Below are positions 34,884 through 39,355 of a DNA stretch of 39,355 nucleotides, one piece after another. Where the stretch lies: the NCBI GenBank assembly GCA_021325335.1, contig JAJPHJ010000036.1:1-39355 (forward strand). The letters run 5' to 3'. The number at the start of each line of letters is the position of its first letter. The stretch's first letter is position 1. The notes below the pieces were generated by a model. The model was not told where the DNA came from. It searched no databases and saw only the letters and a list, made by a program, of their open reading frames with translations. The position numbers and the translations under genes were made by a program. Source of the stretch: Pseudomonadota bacterium (lineage in GTDB: Bacteria > Vulcanimicrobiota > Vulcanimicrobiia > Eremiobacterales > Eremiobacteraceae).

Positions 34884-35821
34884 TACTCCTTCGACTCCTC
34901 TGCGGGCTTGGTCTGCGATGGCGCTTCTGTTTCCGAGGCTTGCGGCTGTTCCGCCGGCGTCTCGACGACGAGTGGCGCTTCCGGTTCCACGGCGATCGCC
35001 GTGCTCGGCTCCGCGACGATCGCGGCCCCGGCAGCCGGCGTGGCTTCGGTTGCAGGACCGGTTTCGTTGACGGGTTCTGGCTCGGCGACCGCGGGAGCGC
35101 CCTCCGCACCGCGCGCCGCTCGAGGCGTGCGCCGCGGTATGCGTGGCGTGCGCAACGCAGCCGGCCCGGTTTGACCGTCCGTGCGCGCTTTGGCGTCGGG
35201 CAGCACCTCGCCCAGATAGACCCACACCTTGACGCCGATGCGCCCGAAAGTCGTGTACGCCTCGCTGTGCGCATAGTCGATGTTGGCGCGCAGCGTGTGC
35301 AGCGGAACCTTGCCCTCGAAATTGCGCTCCACGCGCGCTATCTCGGCCCCGCCCAGCCGCCCGCCGACCTGCACCTTGATGCCCTTCGCGCCGGCCTTCA
35401 TCGTGCGCTGGATCGCTTGGCGCATGGCCCGCCGGAACGCGATGCGCTTCTCGAGCTGGTCGACGATGTTGTTGGCGACGAGCTTCGCGTCGAGTTCCGG
35501 ATGCTTGATCTCGACGACGTTGACGTTGACCTGCTTGCCGGACTCGCGTTCCAGCTGCTTGCGCAGCTCCTCGATGCCGGCGCCGCGCTTGCCGATGATG
35601 ATGCCTGGCTTGCCCGTGTTGATGACGATGCGCAGCTGGTTCGCCCGCCGCTCGATCTCGAGCTTGGACACCGCGGCCGAACGGGAGAGGCTGTCCACGA
35701 TTTCCCGGATGCGAAGATCCTCGTGCAAGCGCTCGCGATACTGCTTGCCTTCGAACCAGCGGGAATCCCACGTGCGCGTGATGCCGAGCCGCAGCCCGAC
35801 CGGATTGACTTTTTGGCCCAC
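34883..35821 (-). CDS. rpsC: 30S ribosomal protein S3 with long acidic C-terminal tail
   Basis: The product has 312 residues against about 210-240 for most homologues. The conserved part begins [20 protein letters not shown], has a type II KH domain with the [17 protein letters not shown] loop, and ends around [13 protein letters not shown] near residue 210. The remaining 100 or so residues are rich in Ala, Pro, Glu and Thr, largely acidic and probably disordered. S3 lines the mRNA entry channel. Start is a GTG at 35821 sharing one base with the rplV stop (TAGTG). Confidence 0.97.
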   Translation of the reverse strand: MGQKVNPVGLRLGITRTWDSRWFEGKQYRERLHEDLRIREIVDSLSRSAAVSKLEIERRANQLRIVINTGKPGIIIGKRGAGIEELRKQLERESGKQVNVNVVEIKHPELDAKLVANNIVDQLEKRIAFRRAMRQAIQRTMKAGAKGIKVQVGGRLGGAEIARVERNFEGKVPLHTLRANIDYAHSEAYTTFGRIGVKVWVYLGEVLPDAKARTDGQTGPAALRTPRIPRRTPRAARGAEGAPAVAEPEPVNETGPATEATPAAGAAIVAEPSTAIAVEPEAPLVVETPAEQPQASETEAPSQTKPAEESKE

Positions 35822-36165
35822 TATTGGGCCTCCAGATCCGAGACGATGATGGTCACGTGCGACATCTTCTTTCTTTTGAAACCGGCTTGGCCGCGCGCCC
35901 GCGCCTCGAGCCGCTTGAACGAGGGTCCGCCGTCGACCGAAGCGGAGCTGATGACCAGGTCCGTGGCTTTCATGCCGTGGTTGTTCTCCGCGTTGGCCAC
36001 CGCCGAGCGGACGATCTTGCCGATCGCCTTCGCTGCGGAGACCGGCGTAAATTCCAAGAGCGTCAACGCGCGGTCCACGCGCTGACCTCGGATCACGTCG
36101 ACGACGCGACGTGCTTTGCGCGGCGGCACGCGGAGGAACTTGACGGTAGCGCGGGCTTCCATCAT
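35821..36165 (-). CDS. rplV: 50S ribosomal protein L22
   Basis: The product has 114 residues. The conserved segment [20 protein letters not shown] precedes the extended loop; [27 protein letters not shown] is the tip region lining the exit tunnel, where macrolide-resistance changes occur in other bacteria. The ATG overlaps the rpsS stop; a second ATG follows immediately. Confidence 0.98.
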   Translation of the reverse strand: MMEARATVKFLRVPPRKARRVVDVIRGQRVDRALTLLEFTPVSAAKAIGKIVRSAVANAENNHGMKATDLVISSASVDGGPSFKRLEARARGQAGFKRKKMSHVTIIVSDLEAQ

Positions 36166-36452
36166 TTCACTTCGACCTTCTCGGCTGAGGCGGCGCCGCT
36201 CCCATGGCCGCGGAACAGCCGCGTCGGCGCGAACTCGCCGAGCTTGTGGCCGACCATATTCTCTTGCACGTAGACCGGCACGTGCTTCTTGCCGTCGTGC
36301 ACGGCGATCGTGTGACCGACCATGGCGGGGATGATCGTCGAGGCACGCGACCAGGTCTTGATCACGCGTTTCTCCCGAGCCGCGTTCATCCGCTCGATGC
36401 GCACGAGCAGGTGATCCGCCACGAACGGTCCTTTTTTGTGCGAGCGGCTCAT
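36162..36452 (-). CDS. rpsS: 30S ribosomal protein S19
   Basis: The product has 96 residues. It starts [15 protein letters not shown], with the core [20 protein letters not shown] and [20 protein letters not shown]19 is in the 30S head and contacts S13. It overlaps rplB by four bases upstream (ATGA) and rplV downstream. Confidence 0.98.
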   Translation of the reverse strand: MSRSHKKGPFVADHLLVRIERMNAAREKRVIKTWSRASTIIPAMVGHTIAVHDGKKHVPVYVQENMVGHKLGEFAPTRLFRGHGSGAASAEKVEVK

Positions 36453-37276
36453 TTCTTACCTCGCCGCTTCACGATGAACTTCGAGGTGCGTTTGTTGCGC
36501 CGGGTCTTTTTGCCCATGGTCATCTCACCCCACGGCGTCGTGGGCGGCCGTCCTGCGGTCGAGCGCGCCTCGCCTCCGCCGTGCGGATGATCGACGGGAT
36601 TCATCGCGACGCCGCGCACGTGCGGCCGCCTGCCGAGCCAGCGCGAACGGCCCGCTTTGCCCACGGCCTGGTTCTCGTGATCCACGTTGCCCAGCTGGCC
36701 GATGGTGGCGCGGCACACGATCGCGACTTTGCGCACTTCGCCCGAGGGCATGCGGACCTGCGCGTAGTCGCCTTCCTTCGCCATGAGCTGCGCCGCGCCG
36801 CCCGCGGAGCGGACGAGCTTTCCACCCTGCCCGGGAGCGAGCTCGATGTTGTGGATGACCGAACCGAGCGGGATGTTCGAGAGCGGCAATGCGTTGCCGG
36901 TCTTGATGTCGGCCGCCGGCCCTGAATGGAGCACGTCCCCCACCGTAAGACCGAGCGGCGCGAGGATGTAGCGCTTCTCGCCGTCGCGGTAATGCAGCAG
37001 CGCCAAGCGCGCCGAGCGGTTGGGATCGTATTCGATCGCCGCCACCTTGGCGGGCACGCCGTCTTTGTCGCGCTTGAAGTCGATGCGCCGGTAGCGCACC
37101 TTGTGGCCGCCCCCGCGGTGGCGCACCGTGATGTGGCCGTTGAAGTTGCGGCCTGCATGCTTTTGCTTGGGCTCGAGCAACGAGGCCTCGGGCTTCTTCT
37201 TCGTCAGCTCTTCGAACGACGCGATCGCCGCGAAGCGGCGCCCGGGCGACGTGGGCTTGAATGTTTTCAGCGCCAT
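36449..37276 (-). CDS. rplB: 50S ribosomal protein L2
   Basis: The product has 275 residues. Landmarks are [20 protein letters not shown], the [20 protein letters not shown] segment, and [17 protein letters not shown], which includes the conserved His needed for peptidyl transfer in E. coli. The C-terminus is basic ([19 protein letters not shown]). Located between rplW and rpsS. Confidence 0.98.
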   Translation of the reverse strand: MALKTFKPTSPGRRFAAIASFEELTKKKPEASLLEPKQKHAGRNFNGHITVRHRGGGHKVRYRRIDFKRDKDGVPAKVAAIEYDPNRSARLALLHYRDGEKRYILAPLGLTVGDVLHSGPAADIKTGNALPLSNIPLGSVIHNIELAPGQGGKLVRSAGGAAQLMAKEGDYAQVRMPSGEVRKVAIVCRATIGQLGNVDHENQAVGKAGRSRWLGRRPHVRGVAMNPVDHPHGGGEARSTAGRPPTTPWGEMTMGKKTRRNKRTSKFIVKRRGKK

Positions 37277-37285
37277 GTGTTCATC

Positions 37286-37600
37286 CTAGGATTCAAAGTA
37301 GTTCACGCCTCCAAGCTCGATCTTGTCGCCTTCGCGCAGCGTGACGACCGCTTTCTTCCAGTCCGAGCGTCGCACCGAAGGTCTGCGCGTGCGCCGGCGC
37401 AAGTCGTTCTTGCGCTTGCCTTTCACCCGCTGGGTGTTGACGCGCAAGACCTTGACCTTGAAGATCTTCTCGATGGCTTCCGCGATCGTGTGCTTGCTCG
37501 CCTGAGGCGAGACCGCAAACGTATACTGCGATCCCGCCGTGTGCGCGATCGATTTTTCGGTCACGACCGGCCTCACGACCGTCCGGCGCACTTCAGCCAC
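37286..37600 (-). CDS. rplW: 50S ribosomal protein L23
   Basis: The product has 104 residues. VVRPVVTEKSIAHTAGSQYT and FAVSPQASKHTIAEAIEKIF are diagnostic, followed by the extended basic loop VNTQRVKGKRKNDLRRRTRR. L23 forms the docking site for trigger factor and SRP at the exit. The GTG start at 37600 overlaps the rplD end by eight bases. Confidence 0.97.
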   Translation of the reverse strand: MAEVRRTVVRPVVTEKSIAHTAGSQYTFAVSPQASKHTIAEAIEKIFKVKVLRVNTQRVKGKRKNDLRRRTRRPSVRRSDWKKAVVTLREGDKIELGGVNYFES

Positions 37601-38225
37601 CGCACACCTCCGCGAGCGCGTCGAGCGCTGCTTGGCTCATGACGAGGCGCTCGTGACGCAGGATCGAGTGCACCGACAGATGGTCGTAGCTTTGCACCTT
37701 TGCGCGGCGCAGGTTGCGTGCCGCGAGCCGCGCCTTGTGGGCGTGTTGGTCCTTTTCAGCGTGGACGGCGACGAGCACCGTGTCCGCTTGACGGTCCAGC
37801 CACAAGAGCGCCTCCAGCTCCTTCGTCTTTGCGACGTCGAGCGCGGCCGCATCGATGATGCTGAGCGCGCCGGCCTGCGCCTTGACGGCGATCGCCATCG
37901 CGAGCGCGCTGCGACGCGCGCTCTTGTTCATCTGCTTGGCAAACGAACGCGGGTGCGGGCCGAACACGACGCCGCCTTTGCGCCACAGCGGCGAACGGAT
38001 GCTGCCTTGCCGGGCTCGCCCCGTGCCCTTCTGGCGCCACGGCTTGCGGCCGCCGCCTGAAACTTCATCGCGCCGTTTGGTGTCCGCAGTGCCCGCGCGC
38101 CGATTGGCGAGATGGCGCACCACTGCTTGATGCAACACCGAGCTCTTCGGCGGACGAGAGAAAACCTCGGGCAGCTCGAGCTTGCCCACGGCCTTTCCCG
38201 CCTTGTCTAGTTGCACGGCGGTCAT
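37593..38225 (-). CDS. rplD: 50S ribosomal protein L4
   Basis: The product has 210 residues. The long loop that reaches into the tunnel is recognised by [20 protein letters not shown] and [18 protein letters not shown]. In E. coli L4 also represses its own operon; no leader is visible here to test that. ATG overlaps the rplC stop (ATGA). Confidence 0.98.
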   Translation of the reverse strand: MTAVQLDKAGKAVGKLELPEVFSRPPKSSVLHQAVVRHLANRRAGTADTKRRDEVSGGGRKPWRQKGTGRARQGSIRSPLWRKGGVVFGPHPRSFAKQMNKSARRSALAMAIAVKAQAGALSIIDAAALDVAKTKELEALLWLDRQADTVLVAVHAEKDQHAHKARLAARNLRRAKVQSYDHLSVHSILRHERLVMSQAALDALAEVCGG

Positions 38226-38863
38226 GACGCCTGCACTTTCTTGCGCGGTCGGACCGCCGGGCGCACGACGACGAGACTGCGCCTGCCGCCGGGCACCGCG
38301 CCGCGCACGAGCAGGAGGTTGCGCTCCTTGTCGGTGGCGATGACTTCGAGGTTCAGCGTCGTCACGCGGTCGACGCCCAAGCGCCCGGGGCGGTGCGAGC
38401 CTTTTACCGTCTTCGCGGCGTTGGTATCGCCGTTGCTCGCCGGCTGGCGATGGATCATCGAGCCGTGGCTAGCGCCGCCGCCCGACCCGTTCCAACGCTT
38501 CATGATTCCGGCGAAGCCCTTGCCCTTGGAAAAGCCGGTTACGTCGACGCGGTCGCCGATCTCGAAGCCTTCGACCGTGACCATGTCGCCCGCCTTGAGG
38601 TCGCCAAGCTCGCCGCGCGCCTCGCGCAGCACAGCCTTGGCTCCGACGTTTTGACGCTCAAAGCGCCCGCGCATGGCTTTGCTCACGTTTTTGAATTTCG
38701 CATCTTCAAAGCCGAGCACGACCGCGTCGTAACCGTGCTTGTCCGCGCTCTTGCGCTCCACGACTTGGCACGGGCCTGCGGAGATGACCGTGACCGGCAC
38801 CGTCGCGCCGTCCTGCGCGAAGATGTTCGTCATGCCGAGCTTCCGTCCGATGATGTGTTTCAT
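38222..38863 (-). CDS. rplC: 50S ribosomal protein L3
   Basis: The product has 213 residues from the ATG at 38863; longer upstream frame overlaps rpsJ and was rejected. It begins [20 protein letters not shown], with [33 protein letters not shown] and [17 protein letters not shown]3 initiates 50S assembly near the peptidyl-transferase centre. The start lies four bases after rpsJ. Confidence 0.98.
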   Translation of the reverse strand: MKHIIGRKLGMTNIFAQDGATVPVTVISAGPCQVVERKSADKHGYDAVVLGFEDAKFKNVSKAMRGRFERQNVGAKAVLREARGELGDLKAGDMVTVEGFEIGDRVDVTGFSKGKGFAGIMKRWNGSGGGASHGSMIHRQPASNGDTNAAKTVKGSHRPGRLGVDRVTTLNLEVIATDKERNLLLVRGAVPGGRRSLVVVRPAVRPRKKVQAS

Positions 38864-38867
38864 GTCC

Positions 38868-39173
38868 TCAGGCCTTGAGCTCGATGTCCACGCCCGCGGG
38901 CAGGTCGAGGTGCATGAGCGCATCCATGGTCTTGGCCGACGCCTGGAGGATGTCGATGAGCCGCTTGTGCGTGCGGATCTCGAAATGCTCGCGGCTCTTC
39001 TTGTCCACATGCGGTGAGCGCAGCACGCAGCTGCGCTCGATCTCGGTCGGCAGCGGCACCGGACCGGAGACGAACGCGCCCGTGCGCTTCACCGTCTCGA
39101 CGATGCGCTCGGCCGACTGATCGAGGATCTTGTGATCGTAGGCCCGCAGCCGGATCCGGATTTTTCCTGCCAT
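38868..39173 (-). CDS. rpsJ: 30S ribosomal protein S10
   Basis: The product has 101 residues. It starts [20 protein letters not shown], with [20 protein letters not shown] and [21 protein letters not shown]10 (NusE) works in the 30S head and in antitermination with NusB. First complete gene of the S10 cluster, five bases after the tuf stop; the SD is weak, suggesting coupling to tuf. Confidence 0.98.
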   Translation of the reverse strand: MAGKIRIRLRAYDHKILDQSAERIVETVKRTGAFVSGPVPLPTEIERSCVLRSPHVDKKSREHFEIRTHKRLIDILQASAKTMDALMHLDLPAGVDIELKA

Positions 39174-39178
39174 GTCGT

Positions 39179-39355
39179 TTAGTCGCTCACCTTGGTGACG
39201 ACGCCGGCGCCCACCGTGCGGCCGCCCTCGCGGATCGCAAAGCGCAGACCTTCCTCGCAGGCGATCGGCGTGATCAGCTCCACTTCCATGCGCACGTTGT
39301 CACCGGGCATCACCATCTCCACCCCTTCGGGCAGCTTGATCGAGCCCGTCACATC
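39179..39355 (-). CDS. tuf: Elongation factor Tu, C-terminal fragment (window edge)
   Basis: Only the last 58 residues are inside the window. They read [20 protein letters not shown], then [20 protein letters not shown] and [13 protein letters not shown], the canonical end of domain 3 of EF-Tu, which contacts aminoacyl-tRNA. The stop at 39179 precedes rpsJ by five bases, the common tuf-rpsJ arrangement. The gene continues beyond the right edge. Confidence 0.97.
   Translation of the reverse strand, partial: DVTGSIKLPEGVEMVMPGDNVRMEVELITPIACEEGLRFAIREGGRTVGAGVVTKVSD

Overview
The window is 39 kb of dense, high-GC bacterial chromosome made almost entirely of housekeeping genes. There are no rRNA or tRNA genes, no CRISPR array, no insertion sequence and no prophage. 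Overlapping start and stop codons, frequent GTG starts and a complete aerobic-type gene set point to a free-living bacterium. The combination of a fused CtaA-CtaB heme synthase, dnaE next to ftsQAZ and a trp operon attached to the ribosomal superoperon fits no common model group. My guess is an under-cultured high-GC phylum of the Eremiobacterota/Armatimonadota kind, held with low confidence.

Left part (1-6 kb): a partial heme A synthase/heme O synthase fusion on the minus strand diverges from aroA. It is followed by an AT-richer orphan lipoprotein gene, a two-gene FmdB/membrane-protein pair and an SRPBCC protein.

Cell-division and replication block (5.2-12.8 kb, minus strand): dnaE, a Cof-type HAD phosphatase, ftsQ, ftsA, ftsZ and the SRPBCC gene run in one direction with short gaps or overlaps. 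The murein-synthesis genes of a classical dcw cluster are absent. A LexA-like inverted repeat lies just upstream of dnaE.

Central metabolism (13-17.4 kb): a PLP-dependent threonine/serine dehydratase, ATP-type PEP carboxykinase and an unrecognised P-loop protein lie on the plus strand. They converge on a D-2-hydroxyacid dehydrogenase that sits just downstream of trpA.

Tryptophan operon (17.4-24.1 kb, minus strand): trpE-G-D-C-F-B-A is complete and every junction overlaps. Upstream of trpE lies a textbook attenuator: a short leader ORF with two tandem Trp codons, alternative pairings and a strong intrinsic terminator ending just before the trpE ribosome-binding site. This is the most notable signal in the window. 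It sits directly after rplQ with no other visible terminator, so the trp genes may be fed by readthrough from the ribosomal superoperon and gated by Trp supply.

Ribosomal superoperon (24.1-39.4 kb, minus strand): tuf (partial), then rpsJ-rplC-rplD-rplW-rplB-rpsS-rplV-rpsC-rplP-rpmC-rpsQ-rplN-rplX-rplE-rpsZ-rpsH-rplF-rplR-rpsE-rplO-secY-adk-map-infA-rpmJ-rpsM-rpsK-rpsD-rpoA-rplQ. The order is canonical except that rpmD (L30) is missing between rpsE and rplO. infA has a TTG start and a basic N-terminal extension, and S3 carries a long acidic tail. No stretch longer than 300 bases lacks a gene.
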